Source of the DNA: an uncultured SAR86 cluster bacterium
GTDB lineage: Bacteria > Pseudomonadota > Gammaproteobacteria > Magnimaribacterales > Magnimaribacteraceae
Direction of reading: 5' to 3'
DNA length: 42,346 nt
NCBI GenBank assembly: GCA_938075195.1
Contig: CALJGK010000002.1
Span: 1-42,346 of the forward strand
Shown: positions 1-8,286 of the stretch, piece after piece
Layout of the letters: every line of letters starts with the position of its first letter
Numbering within the stretch: the first letter of the stretch is position 1
The notes under the pieces: generated by a model
Database searches by the model: none
What the model saw: only the letters and a program-made list of their open reading frames with translations
What the model was told of the DNA's origin: nothing
Translations under genes and position numbers: made by a program

Positions 1-333
1 TACGACTCAAGATATACAAAACTTTGGCTTGTAGCAGAGATAGCTACAAGAAAAAAAGGTTACTTTTTAAGTGCCGAATTAAGAAGCCAAACTAACCTGA
101 GTGATAAATCTGTAGAAAGGTTTATAAAATTCTTAACTCAAAAGGGGTTCTTTAAATCTTCTATTGGTAAGGATAAAAGAGTCAAAATTTATTTTCCATC
201 TAAGGTTTATACTAAACATATTATGGCTACATGGCCTGTGCGAGTCCTCCAAATAGAATCTATGCTTGATTTGGGAGACTCCAAGCTGAAGAGGATTAAG
301 CAATATTTAAAAACCTCAAAAAACTACTCATAA
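1..333 (+). CDS. MarR-like winged-helix regulator, C-terminal part
   Basis: This is the last 110 codons of a gene whose start lies outside the window; the reading frame is open from base 1 to TAA at 331-333. The middle of the fragment reads as a helix-turn-helix (LRSQTNLSDKSVERFIKFL) followed by a basic wing (KGFFKSSIGKDKRVKIYF), the arrangement of MarR-type winged-helix DNA-binding proteins. A helical C-terminal tail (about residues 80-110) would be the dimerisation part in that family. It is co-oriented with, and 63 bases upstream of, the TonB-dependent receptor gene, so it may control the receptor/esterase cluster; that is inference. The ligand cannot be told. Other winged-helix families cannot be excluded because the N-terminal half is missing. 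Confidence 0.6.
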   Translation, partial: YDSRYTKLWLVAEIATRKKGYFLSAELRSQTNLSDKSVERFIKFLTQKGFFKSSIGKDKRVKIYFPSKVYTKHIMATWPVRVLQIESMLDLGDSKLKRIKQYLKTSKNYS

Positions 334-336
334 ATT

Positions 337-366
337 TTGACATTTCCTTAGTCTTTACTGTAAATT
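337..366 (+). promoter_or_regulatory. Sigma-70-type promoter for the TonB receptor cluster
   Basis: A perfect -35 hexamer TTGACA lies at 337-342. An 18-base gap leads to TAAATT at 361-366, a 4/6 match to the -10 consensus (GTAAAT at 360-365 is the 17-base-spacing alternative). The site falls between the regulator stop codon and the receptor start at 397, leaving a leader of about 25 bases that contains the ribosome binding site. Motif match only. Confidence 0.5.
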
Positions 367-396
367 TAAAACATTAAATAATTAGTGGAGAGGGTT

Positions 397-2550
397 ATGT
401 TTGGTTCAAAGTTTTTCGTCACTTTAATGTCTTTCTTGTTAATTTTTCCTGTGTTTTCAGAAGACATTGAAGAAATTATAGTTACTGCTCTAAAAAGGTC
501 ATCAACTGTTGTTGATACTCCTGCTTCAATAACAGCCATCGGCGCAAATGAGATAGAAGATAAAGGTATTACGGACATGAATGATCTTAAACATCTCGTT
601 CCTGGAATGAATTTTACGAGTGTTTTAGGTGCTCAAAATATTACTATCAGGGGAATTGGTCAATTTAATGGTAATCCGGGAGTGTCTGTAAGCACTGATG
701 GAGTTTTCCAATCTAGAGCTCACTCCTCACAATTAGGTGAAATGGACCTTGAAAGAATAGAGGTTTTAAGAGGTCCTCAAGGAACTTTATATGGAAGAAA
801 CTCTATAGGTGGAGTTGTAAATTTAATCACCAAAAATCCTTCTCAAGATAGGGATGGTTACATTAAATTCGGACACTCAAATTACAATACAACAAAAGTT
901 GAAACTGCCTTTGGAGGCGGAATCTCAGAAAACACTTCTTATAGACTAGTTGTTAGTTCAACCAATCAGGGAGAAGGGTACTACGATTGCCTTAATGCTG
1001 GTTGCGGAGAACAGGGATACACCGATAAAAGTGCCTATAGGTTGAAAGTTAATACTGAATTAAATGACAATATTTCTGCGGATATTATGGTTGCAAGTGT
1101 TTCTACTGACGGCACACCTAATCCTTATGGCTGGATAACAGATAACAGAGCACTTTCAACTAGTTTTGGTATTCCTCAATTAGCAGCTGAACCAATATCC
1201 TTGAAACCTCATGAAATTTATCAGACTCCAACTTCTGAATCTGTTAACGGAACTAATTCTACAGACAGGGAATATGATGTATCTGCGCTTACCCTTTCTA
1301 TAGAAACTGATTTTGGAACTATTAAATCAGTCACTGCCACTCAAGAATTTAATGATCAGTTCAATCTTGATAGGGATGGAACAGCGGCGGCTCTTTTTGA
1401 TACATTTGATATCTCTGAAACTGAAACTTTTACTCAAGAAATAAATCTTAATATTGAAAGAGATACTATGAGTTTAGTGTTTGGTGGATTCTATATGGAT
1501 GATGAGACTTCACGACATACACATTTCGACAATCCTCAGCCTGTATTAGGGTTTCCAGTACCTAGTCAATTTGATTTTAAGCACTTAAAGATGAACACAG
1601 AATCTAAAGCTTATTTTGCTGATGGTACTTTTGACCTCAATGAATCAACACGTCTAAGTTTAGGTCTCAGAAGAACCACTGATGAGTTTACTAGCAAGCA
1701 AGATAATTATATTTCTATCTTGATGCCTGCGCCTGTAATTGCAGCTCAAACATGTTTAAGAGAAGTAGTTACAGAATATTCATCAACTACATCAAGGGCA
1801 GTACTCCAACATGATCTATCGGAAACCAGCAATGTTTACGCTTCAGTTAGTGAAGGCTTTAAGGCAGGTGGCTACGCCACTTACGAATGTACAGACGCAT
1901 ATAATCCTGAAGAGGTCACTTCATTTGAGTTTGGGTTCAAAGGAGCCTTAACTGACTCTACTAGCTTGAATGCTTCGATATTCAGATATGACTATAGTGA
2001 TTTTCAAGTTCTACAGGTTATAGGCATACAAACAGTTACTCGTAATGCAGGTGACGCTACTGTTAATGGACTTGAGATAGAGGCTGTTTCAGAAATAAAT
2101 GATTCTTTTTCGATCACAACAGGTTTAACTTTACTAGATGCAACTTATGGAGCTTTTGAAAACGTAAATGGTGTCGAACCTCAGCTAGGAGTGCAGCAAT
2201 TGGAAGGAAATTATTTAACTAATTCTCCAAAAGTTTCCCTTAATTTAGGACTTAATTATTATCAAAATATAGAGACTGGAGGATCATTGACGTATAGAGC
2301 AAATGCATCTCATAAATCTAAGACGTATTTCTCAGAATTTAATGAATTTTCACAAGGTGCCTATACCGTTTTTGATTTAAATGTAATTTGGGAAAGTGCT
2401 GATGAGTCTCTGAGATCAAGATTCTTTGTTAAGAATTTAACTGATGAAGATTATATCTCCGGATATTTATCTTCTGCCACTGGAGGTGGTCGATTTGGTC
2501 AATGGGGAACTCCAAGAATAATAGGAATTGAAATTAGTAGGAACTTCTAA
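397..2550 (+). CDS. TonB-dependent outer-membrane receptor
   Basis: A 717-residue outer-membrane transporter that would import a substrate with energy from TonB/ExbBD. The start is taken as ATG 397, not the in-frame GTG at 385, because GGAG at 386-389 sits at proper spacing before the ATG and the protein then begins with a good signal peptide (hydrophobic residues 6-20, cleavage likely after Ser21). A TonB box, EEIIVTA, follows at residues 25-31. The plug domain covers roughly residues 35-150, with the typical IRGIG and the ERIEVLRGPQGTLYGRNSIG segment. The remainder is beta-barrel, ending in an aromatic residue (ISRNF). The substrate is not predictable from sequence. The two downstream hydrolase genes follow closely and suggest an esterified organic compound. 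The plain receptor form, with no N-terminal signalling extension, argues against FecA-type sigma control. Confidence 0.93.
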   Translation: MFGSKFFVTLMSFLLIFPVFSEDIEEIIVTALKRSSTVVDTPASITAIGANEIEDKGITDMNDLKHLVPGMNFTSVLGAQNITIRGIGQFNGNPGVSVSTDGVFQSRAHSSQLGEMDLERIEVLRGPQGTLYGRNSIGGVVNLITKNPSQDRDGYIKFGHSNYNTTKVETAFGGGISENTSYRLVVSSTNQGEGYYDCLNAGCGEQGYTDKSAYRLKVNTELNDNISADIMVASVSTDGTPNPYGWITDNRALSTSFGIPQLAAEPISLKPHEIYQTPTSESVNGTNSTDREYDVSALTLSIETDFGTIKSVTATQEFNDQFNLDRDGTAAALFDTFDISETETFTQEINLNIERDTMSLVFGGFYMDDETSRHTHFDNPQPVLGFPVPSQFDFKHLKMNTESKAYFADGTFDLNESTRLSLGLRRTTDEFTSKQDNYISILMPAPVIAAQTCLREVVTEYSSTTSRAVLQHDLSETSNVYASVSEGFKAGGYATYECTDAYNPEEVTSFEFGFKGALTDSTSLNASIFRYDYSDFQVLQVIGIQTVTRNAGDATVNGLEIEAVSEINDSFSITTGLTLLDATYGAFENVNGVEPQLGVQQLEGNYLTNSPKVSLNLGLNYYQNIETGGSLTYRANASHKSKTYFSEFNEFSQGAYTVFDLNVIWESADESLRSRFFVKNLTDEDYISGYLSSATGGGRFGQWGTPRIIGIEISRNF

Positions 2551-2561
2551 TAGGTACAAAA

Positions 2562-3713
2562 ATGGAAATTAAAGGGAGTTTTGATCCTGCTTTTCAATCA
2601 ATAATTGATACTTTTCAAGAGCAATATGAACTTGGTTTAGACCAAGGGTCATCTTTAGCTCTCACTTGTGAAGGTGAGATGGTAGTTGATATTTGGTCTG
2701 GACACAGAGACGTTGCCAAAACTAAACTGTGGGAAGAAGATACGATAGTTAATGTCTTCTCCAGCACTAAAAATGCAACTTCTCTTTGTGCATTTGTATT
2801 GGCTGATAGAGGGCAATTGGATTTCTTTGCTCCAGTTGCTCAATACTGGCCAGAGTTTGCGCAAAACGGAAAAGAAAAAGTTCTAGTTAGTCATGTAATG
2901 AGCCATTCAGCAGGTCTCCCGGGTTGGGACAAGCCTGTATCGGTAACTGATATTCACGATGCAGATAAAGTAGCCGCTCTTTTTGAAGAACAAGCTGTCT
3001 GGTGGGAACCAGGAAAGGAATTAGGTTATCACGCCATCAGCATAGGAAACATAATGGGAGAAATCATAAAACGCATATCTGGTAAAAGCGTGGGCAATTT
3101 TTTTAGAGAAGAAATTGCTGAACCTCTTAATATTGATTTTCATATAGGGCTTGATGACAAGCACCATGATAGAGTTGCTGAAATACATCAACCCATAGCA
3201 GAAGATCCTTCGACTTTATTCGATATGGAAGAAGGTTCGATCATGCATAGGGTTATGACAAATGGAATAATGACTTCACCTGATGCTCTTACTCCTGAAT
3301 GGAGAAGGGCAGAAGTTCCAGCCGCAGGTGGACACGGCAATGGAAGGTCTATAGCTGAATCCATGGCTCTAATAGCAAATGGAGGATCTTATAAAGACAA
3401 ACAACTCTTTTCTGAAGAAACAGCGCAACATGCACTTAAAGAACAAATTCAAGGAACCGATCTCGTTCTGGGAGAGCCTCTAAGATGGGGTATTGGTTTT
3501 GCACTTCCCATCAATAATTCAACCTGGCATTCATATTTTACAGGCGATCAAGTCTGTTTTTGGGCAGGTTGGGGTGGCTCGATGTCAATTGCTGACATGG
3601 AAAAGAAAGTTTCTTTTGGCTATACACCCTACATGATGGAAGAAGGTGCAATAGGAGCCGAAAGAAGCATGAACCTAGGTAAGTCATTGTCAGATCAGTT
3701 ATCAAAATTATGA
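2562..3713 (+). CDS. Serine beta-lactamase-fold hydrolase (family VIII-type esterase)
   Basis: A 383-residue protein of the class C beta-lactamase/penicillin-binding-protein fold. The SxxK nucleophile motif is Ser67-Ser-Thr-Lys70 in NVFSSTKNATS, and a Tyr156-His-Ala segment (LGYHAISIGN) stands where the second catalytic motif (YxN/YAN) is expected. Family VIII carboxylesterases such as EstB show this SxxK plus Tyr pattern and cleave small esters rather than beta-lactams. No export signal is evident, so it is probably cytoplasmic. It begins 11 bases after the receptor stop codon and its own stop overlaps the next start by 4 bases (ATGA), so the three genes form one transcription unit. A true beta-lactamase role is unlikely without a signal peptide. 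The exact ester substrate is unknown. Confidence 0.85.
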   Translation: MEIKGSFDPAFQSIIDTFQEQYELGLDQGSSLALTCEGEMVVDIWSGHRDVAKTKLWEEDTIVNVFSSTKNATSLCAFVLADRGQLDFFAPVAQYWPEFAQNGKEKVLVSHVMSHSAGLPGWDKPVSVTDIHDADKVAALFEEQAVWWEPGKELGYHAISIGNIMGEIIKRISGKSVGNFFREEIAEPLNIDFHIGLDDKHHDRVAEIHQPIAEDPSTLFDMEEGSIMHRVMTNGIMTSPDALTPEWRRAEVPAAGGHGNGRSIAESMALIANGGSYKDKQLFSEETAQHALKEQIQGTDLVLGEPLRWGIGFALPINNSTWHSYFTGDQVCFWAGWGGSMSIADMEKKVSFGYTPYMMEEGAIGAERSMNLGKSLSDQLSKL

Positions 3714-5323
3714 ATAATTTTCTTAAAATTTCCGTTTCTCTTTTTGCATTGACCCTTTTTTATTCCTGCAGTGACTCTAATACCATCCAAACTAAACTTG
3801 AAGTAGATGGAGGGCAAATAGAAGGTATGGCAAAGGGTTCTCTAAAGCAATATTTAGGAATACCTTACGCTGCACCTCCAGTAGGAGAGCTTAGATGGTC
3901 TCCTCCTCAACCATTAAATCCATGGAGTGGTGTCAAAGATGCTTCTGTAAATAGCAAAATATGCCATCAACCCAAGCAACCTACTGAGTTCTATGATAGA
4001 GGACCTGATCAATCTACTATGAGTGAAGATTGTTTGACTTTAAATGTTTGGACTAGAGCCGATACAGCGGAAGCTAACCTTCCTGTTATGGTTTGGATGC
4101 ATGGCGGAGCTCTTGTGTGGGGTTCTGGAAGCGAATATAAAGGTGAAGAATTAACTAAAAGAGATGTCATTCTTGTTACTGTTAATTACAGACTAGGACC
4201 ATTCGGATTTTTTGCCCATCAAGAATTAAGTGATGAAAACAATGGATATTCAGGCAATCAAGGCTTTAGAGATCAAATCGCTGCTCTTGAATGGGTTCAG
4301 GCGAATATAAGTAATTTTGGTGGTAATCCTGAAAATGTAACTATTTTTGGGGAATCAGCCGGATCTTGGAGTGTAAACGTATTACAGGCAAGTCCATTGT
4401 CTCAGGGACTCTTTCATAAAGTTATAGGTCAGAGCGGAGCTAGACTGCTTCCTCTTACACATTTAACCACTGCTGCTGATTACTCTGATAGTGCTCTGGA
4501 GCATGGTCTCAATTTAGCTCAAATAATTTCAGATAAAAAAAATACATCACTTGATGATTTACGAGACATACCTGCTGAAGAAATTATTAATAAGGTAGAA
4601 CAGGATCCAGTCTATTCGACTACGTTTGATACCTTGACCATTATTGATGGAGAGGTTTTACCTGAAGCTATTTCTGCAATATTTGCAAAAGGCAAACAAG
4701 CCAATACCCCAGTTTTAATTGGAAGTACGGCGGATGAAGCAACTACTTTTGATCCTAAAATGCTTGCTCCAGAATTTGCACAATCTCTTAAATATTCTGA
4801 GTTAATTACAACTTCAATTAATCAGATGATTCCTAAGGTTGATAAAAAGATATTTGATTATTACCCAATAAATAATGAAGAGATTGCCAAAGAATCTTGG
4901 ATTAATTTTACAACAGATGTGATGTTTACAGCACCCATGCAAGATTGGGGTAACTTGATGTCTACTGTTGACAGTCAGGCTTATTTATATATTTGGGATC
5001 ATCATCCAAAGGTTAATGGTACAACTAAATTTAAAGCCTTTCATGCTGCAGAAGTGCCGTATGTTTTTGGAGGCATGGATATGTTTGATATAGATCTTAC
5101 AGAAGAGGATATTGTTTTATCCAATAATATGATGGATATTTGGACAAATTTTGCAAAAACAGGAAATCCCTCTTTACCTGGAGTTTTCACTTGGCCTCCC
5201 TTTAATTCCAGTAGTCAGAAATACGTATCAATTGGAGTGGTTATTAAAGAAAAACAAAATTTACGATCTGAAAAAGTATCTTTAATAAATGAAGGTTATA
5301 ACAGGTCAAGAATAGATTTTTAA
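3710..5323 (+). CDS. Type-B carboxylesterase, probable lipoprotein
   Basis: A 537-residue carboxylesterase/cholinesterase-family alpha/beta hydrolase. The N-terminus is a lipoprotein signal: a hydrophobic stretch then a lipobox ending at Cys20 (LFYSC), so it should be anchored to a membrane facing the periplasm or the outside. The catalytic triad is readable: Ser216 in FGESAGSWS, Glu343 in GSTADEATTF and His445 in KAFHAAEVPYVFG. The oxyanion-hole loop is MHGGALVWGSG. Length and motif order match the family. It overlaps the upstream hydrolase by 4 bases and is the third gene after the TonB-dependent receptor, so it may release the alcohol or acid part of a ligand before or during uptake (inference). 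Substrate not known. Confidence 0.92.
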   Translation: MNNFLKISVSLFALTLFYSCSDSNTIQTKLEVDGGQIEGMAKGSLKQYLGIPYAAPPVGELRWSPPQPLNPWSGVKDASVNSKICHQPKQPTEFYDRGPDQSTMSEDCLTLNVWTRADTAEANLPVMVWMHGGALVWGSGSEYKGEELTKRDVILVTVNYRLGPFGFFAHQELSDENNGYSGNQGFRDQIAALEWVQANISNFGGNPENVTIFGESAGSWSVNVLQASPLSQGLFHKVIGQSGARLLPLTHLTTAADYSDSALEHGLNLAQIISDKKNTSLDDLRDIPAEEIINKVEQDPVYSTTFDTLTIIDGEVLPEAISAIFAKGKQANTPVLIGSTADEATTFDPKMLAPEFAQSLKYSELITTSINQMIPKVDKKIFDYYPINNEEIAKESWINFTTDVMFTAPMQDWGNLMSTVDSQAYLYIWDHHPKVNGTTKFKAFHAAEVPYVFGGMDMFDIDLTEEDIVLSNNMMDIWTNFAKTGNPSLPGVFTWPPFNSSSQKYVSIGVVIKEKQNLRSEKVSLINEGYNRSRIDF

Positions 5324-5335
5324 TAAGAAAAAAAT

Positions 5336-5425
5336 ATGAAAGCAAAACAAGAACTTCATGCAATAGAATCAACGATTATAGGTCACCAAGTCGAAATATC
5401 CGTTGTTTTACCTCCAACGAAGTAG
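5336..5425 (+). pseudogene. 29-codon remnant resembling an esterase N-terminus
   Basis: A short open frame from ATG 5336 to TAG 5423-5425, 12 bases after the carboxylesterase stop. Its product ends IIGHQVEISVVLPPTK, which resembles the first beta-strand of esterase-D-like alpha/beta hydrolases (a '...EISVYLPPSY...' type segment), but the frame stops there and the rest of the enzyme is absent. The stop codon abuts the end of the converging heptosyltransferase gene. The simplest reading is a third hydrolase gene of the cluster truncated by a deletion. It could also be a chance small ORF, since the ribosome binding site is weak. The family resemblance is from memory. Confidence 0.35.
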
Positions 5426-6382
5426 TTACATCGATGGAAGCTTACTTATTACATCATCTACTGAAATGGAATTTATATTGTTGTTAGAACCAACCAAATG
5501 TAATTGATTTTTTCCTTCAGTACCGATTAGCTTTGTATCTGTTGGTCCATAAAGAGTTATTGAAGGTGTATTTACTACAGCTGATAAGTGCGCAAGACCT
5601 GTATCGGAGCATACACTAAATTTAGCTTTTTTCATGATGTAAGCAATCTGATTCAAGGGCAGGGGTCTTAATACATGCGCTTTCTCTGAAAATGACGATA
5701 TTTTTAAAGCTCTTTGATATTCTTCTTCGTTTCCAGAAGGAAGAATCATTTCAATACCTGAATTATCTAAGTGCTTAACAAGTAATTGCCAGTTTGGTAT
5801 TGACCATTGTTTTGTTTTCCAACTAGCATTTTGTACCAGAGTTACATACTCACTAGGAAGATTAAATGAGGGTTCTTTAAACTCCAGATCAGAAATACCA
5901 TAATCATTTGAACTTGATGTTGAATATCCAAGTGCATTCGATAATAAAATTTTTTGTCTAGTAATCGCATGTAATTCCTTACTGATACTAATTTTTTTAT
6001 TATAGGAAAGATGGGCTGGATATTCTCTTACGCTTTTAGAATCCATACCTATTACTTGGTGTTTACACATAAACGATACAAAAGCGCTCTTAAGATTATT
6101 TTGCATGTCTATAACCAAATTATAGTTAGTGCTGTTAATTTCGTGTATTACAGATCTAAAAGCTTTTCGAGAATTAGGAGAAAGTAGCTGTTTTTTCCAG
6201 TTTCTATGATCTGTCGTAATAATTTTATTTACAGCTGGATGCCATTTAGGTACTTCCGAAAAGGATTTATCTACCACCCAATCAAATTCTATTTCTTTAA
6301 AATGCTCCTTAGCCTCTGTCAAGGCAGGGAGTGCATGCATGAGATCACCCATCGAAGTTAGCTTTATAATTAAAATCTTCAG
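5426..6382 (-). CDS. waaC: Lipopolysaccharide heptosyltransferase I-like (GT9)
   Basis: A GT9-family glycosyltransferase that adds heptose to the Kdo of the LPS inner core from ADP-heptose. The first ATG (6352) would cut off the conserved N-terminal strand. Reading upstream in frame gives KILIIKLTSMGDLMHALPAL, the typical WaaC opening, and the only usable start there is CTG at 6382-6380, with AAAGG about 9 bases before it. I therefore annotate 318 residues from CTG. The start must lie downstream of the in-frame TAG at 6391-6389, which is also the stop of the gene before it. The C-terminal half carries the nucleotide-sugar-binding region (SVCSDTGLAHLSAV and TLYGPTD). It is the last gene of a three-gene minus-strand unit. 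Heptosyltransferase I rather than II is preferred from the opening motif. Confidence 0.85.
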   Translation of the reverse strand: MKILIIKLTSMGDLMHALPALTEAKEHFKEIEFDWVVDKSFSEVPKWHPAVNKIITTDHRNWKKQLLSPNSRKAFRSVIHEINSTNYNLVIDMQNNLKSAFVSFMCKHQVIGMDSKSVREYPAHLSYNKKISISKELHAITRQKILLSNALGYSTSSSNDYGISDLEFKEPSFNLPSEYVTLVQNASWKTKQWSIPNWQLLVKHLDNSGIEMILPSGNEEEYQRALKISSFSEKAHVLRPLPLNQIAYIMKKAKFSVCSDTGLAHLSAVVNTPSITLYGPTDTKLIGTEGKNQLHLVGSNNNINSISVDDVISKLPSM

Positions 6383-6388
6383 CTTTAT

Positions 6389-7006
6389 CTACCTTTTAAA
6401 TAACTTCTTTAAATAAGAACTCATCTTGTGCCTGAGTCTGTGAGATTGAAGTGCTTGTGGATATATATAATTTAGCTGGATAGATAATCTTTTTCCTTCA
6501 AAAGGTTCGAATCCATGCCAGCAATCATCTGTTACCTTAAAGGCTACTAAATTTCCAAATTCAGATGGAATCTCTTTAATATAATTATCTAAGCTATTGT
6601 TAATCTTAAGTAATCTCAAATTTCCTACTGAGGAATGCCAGTTAGGATTTAAATAAAGCAGAACAGTTAAGATTTTTGTTTTTGAGTCCGTATGAATTTG
6701 TCCATCCTTAAATCTTGAGTACCCTCTCAATGTAGTAACAACCTCAGCATCACTTAAATCGACTTGAAATTTGTCTTCTAGTATCTGTTTAAAATCATCA
6801 CCTTCAAGCTCATCAACTAAATTTTTAATAGATCCATCGATAAGATTCTCTGTGTGGAAGCTACCCCCTGATTTAATAGAAGGAAAGTTATCAACTAGTT
6901 CAGCAGGGTCAAGATTCTCATTAAAGGCGTTCTCTATATGAAAAAAAGGAAAGAACTCTTGATCGACCAGAGCTTGTTTAATTTTTTTGTTATCCAGTAG
7001 CCCCAT
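6389..7006 (-). CDS. 2-oxoglutarate/Fe(II)-dependent oxygenase family protein
   Basis: A 205-residue protein with the double-stranded beta-helix signature of 2OG-Fe(II) dioxygenases. The iron ligands are His105 and Asp107 in GQIHTDS, with His164 in DDCWHGFEPF. An Arg about ten residues later (EGKRLSIQLNY) fits the 2-oxoglutarate carboxylate contact. The LTVLLYLNPNW strand after HxD is typical of the prolyl-hydroxylase-like branch. The start codon overlaps the end of the upstream thioredoxin-fold gene by 17 bases, and the stop lies 6 bases before the proposed CTG of waaC, so translation is probably coupled. Its substrate is unknown. Operon position next to a heptosyltransferase suggests a sugar or lipid hydroxylation in LPS, but that is inference. 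Confidence 0.82.
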   Translation of the reverse strand: MGLLDNKKIKQALVDQEFFPFFHIENAFNENLDPAELVDNFPSIKSGGSFHTENLIDGSIKNLVDELEGDDFKQILEDKFQVDLSDAEVVTTLRGYSRFKDGQIHTDSKTKILTVLLYLNPNWHSSVGNLRLLKINNSLDNYIKEIPSEFGNLVAFKVTDDCWHGFEPFEGKRLSIQLNYIYPQALQSHRLRHKMSSYLKKLFKR

Positions 7007-7652
7007 TCTGCTTCTCTTTTATTAGAATCTTACCCAGAAAAGATACAAATGTTTCTGGTTCCTGACCGCCTTGAATAATATATTTATCATTAATAAAGTA
7101 TGTAGGTACAGCACCAATACTTTTTTCTATGAATTCCATTTCGTCATCTGCCGTTTCTTGTCCACCTTCCTTTGAGGCTAAGAAGTTTTTAATATCATCT
7201 TGATCCATGCCTACCTCAACAGCTATTTCAATAAGAACCTCCGTTGAACCAACATCTCTGCCATCAGTGAAGTAAGCTTTAAATAGTGCAGTAGACAAAT
7301 CTGTTTGGAGCCCAAAATCTTTAGCCTTCCATAAAAGCCTATGAGCATTAAAAGTATTTGGAATACGTTCTGTTTTAGAGAAATTAAAATCAAAATTAAG
7401 AGATTTTCCAATCTCTTCAATTTGCTTGTAGGGCGAAGGTCTTCCGCTTACATCACCAAATTTCTGCTGCATATAGAGTTTTTTATCATACCCAGATTCT
7501 GGTATCTCTGGATGGAGCTCATAGGGCTTCCAGTGGACTTCAAAATCGATTTGATCTTCTAACTGGATCATTGCTTTTTGTAGATTCTTAAAACCAATCA
7601 CGCACCAGGGGCACACTACGTCAGATACTATGTTAATTTTTAATTTTTCCAT
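6990..7652 (-). CDS. DsbA/FrnE-family thioredoxin-fold oxidoreductase
   Basis: A 220-residue member of the DsbA-like FrnE group. The redox motif Cys14-Pro-Trp-Cys17 lies in IVSDVVCPWCVIGFKN, directly after the first strand. A cis-proline region is visible in AVPTYFINDKYIIQGGQEPE near the C-terminus. There is no signal peptide, so it is cytoplasmic, as usual for FrnE-type proteins linked to thiol/disulfide exchange or glutathione chemistry. The start is put at ATG 7652, where the protein opens as the family does, rather than at the in-frame GTG 7682. No Shine-Dalgarno is seen, but a TATAAT box 7-12 bases upstream makes a leaderless transcript possible. It heads the minus-strand unit with the oxygenase and waaC. 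Confidence 0.85.
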   Translation of the reverse strand: MEKLKINIVSDVVCPWCVIGFKNLQKAMIQLEDQIDFEVHWKPYELHPEIPESGYDKKLYMQQKFGDVSGRPSPYKQIEEIGKSLNFDFNFSKTERIPNTFNAHRLLWKAKDFGLQTDLSTALFKAYFTDGRDVGSTEVLIEIAVEVGMDQDDIKNFLASKEGGQETADDEMEFIEKSIGAVPTYFINDKYIIQGGQEPETFVSFLGKILIKEKQNGATG

Positions 7653-7659
7653 TAATTTA

Positions 7660-7665
7660 ATTATA
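7660..7665 (-). promoter_or_regulatory. -10 box for a possibly leaderless transcript
   Basis: On the minus strand TATAAT occupies 7665-7660, 7 bases ahead of the ATG at 7652. Initiation at the usual distance would fall on or next to the A of the start codon, which would explain the missing ribosome binding site. No convincing -35 hexamer is seen at 16-18 bases. Confidence 0.35.
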
Positions 7666-7695
7666 AGATATATACTTCTCACAAAGTAACGAAAT

Positions 7696-8286
7696 ATGAA
7701 AAGTATCTGTGTATTTGCTGGGTCAGCAAGTGGTTTGAAACAAGTTTATTCTAATAGCGCTGAAGCGCTCGGTAGTGAGATAGCAAAAAGAAATCTTTCT
7801 ATGGTCTATGGTGGTGGTAGCAGAGGTTTAATGGGAATTACTGCAGACTCCGCGCTAGAAGGTGGTGCATCTGTTATTGGAGTTATTACTGAAAAATTAC
7901 ATGATATAGAAGTAGGTCATACCAACCTCACTTCTCTGGAAGTTGTATCTACTATGCATGAGAGAAAAGCAAGAATGGCAGAATTATCAGATGCCGTTAT
8001 CTCACTGCCTGGAGGCGTTGGCACCTGGGAAGAATTTTATGAGGCATTGGCCTGGAATCAATTAGGTATCTATTCAAAGCCAATAGTATTATTCAATGTT
8101 GAGGGCTATTATCAAGAACTCTATGATTTTACAAAACGATCAGTTGACGAAGGTTTTCTTCCAAAAAGTAGTCTAGAAGAATTTTTTATTTCAGATTCAT
8201 TAGAAGATATTTTTAGCTTCATTGACTCTTTTGAAACAAAAGATACTAAAGATTGGTTTAAGAGATTAGATCGAAAAGAAAAATAA
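7696..8286 (+). CDS. LOG-family nucleotide phosphoribohydrolase
   Basis: A 196-residue LOG (Lonely Guy) family protein, a Rossmann-like enzyme that splits nucleoside 5'-monophosphates (cytokinin ribotides in plants, AMP-type nucleotides in bacteria) into base and ribose 5-phosphate. The defining motif PGGVGTWEE starts at Pro105, and the upstream glycine loop YGGGSRGLMG binds phosphate. An Arg-containing helix (MHERKARMAELSDA) between them carries the conserved Arg-Lys pair. Size is normal for the family. It is divergent from the thiol oxidoreductase unit with only 43 bases between the two starts, so the promoters overlap. It is often called 'lysine decarboxylase-like' in older annotation, which is not supported by known activity of the family. 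Confidence 0.9.
   Translation: MKSICVFAGSASGLKQVYSNSAEALGSEIAKRNLSMVYGGGSRGLMGITADSALEGGASVIGVITEKLHDIEVGHTNLTSLEVVSTMHERKARMAELSDAVISLPGGVGTWEEFYEALAWNQLGIYSKPIVLFNVEGYYQELYDFTKRSVDEGFLPKSSLEEFFISDSLEDIFSFIDSFETKDTKDWFKRLDRKEK

Noticed and set aside
385-396. GTG at 385 as start of the TonB receptor
   Set aside because: The GGAG ribosome binding site overlaps that codon and serves ATG 397, which gives a clean signal peptide.
2562-3713. Antibiotic-resistance beta-lactamase
   Set aside because: SxxK is present but there is no signal peptide, and the second motif (Tyr-His-Ala) and operon context fit an esterase better.
6504-6514. GGTTCGAATCC, a perfect tRNA T-loop sequence
   Set aside because: It lies inside the 2OG oxygenase coding region (HGFEPF on the minus strand), and no acceptor, D or anticodon stems surround it.
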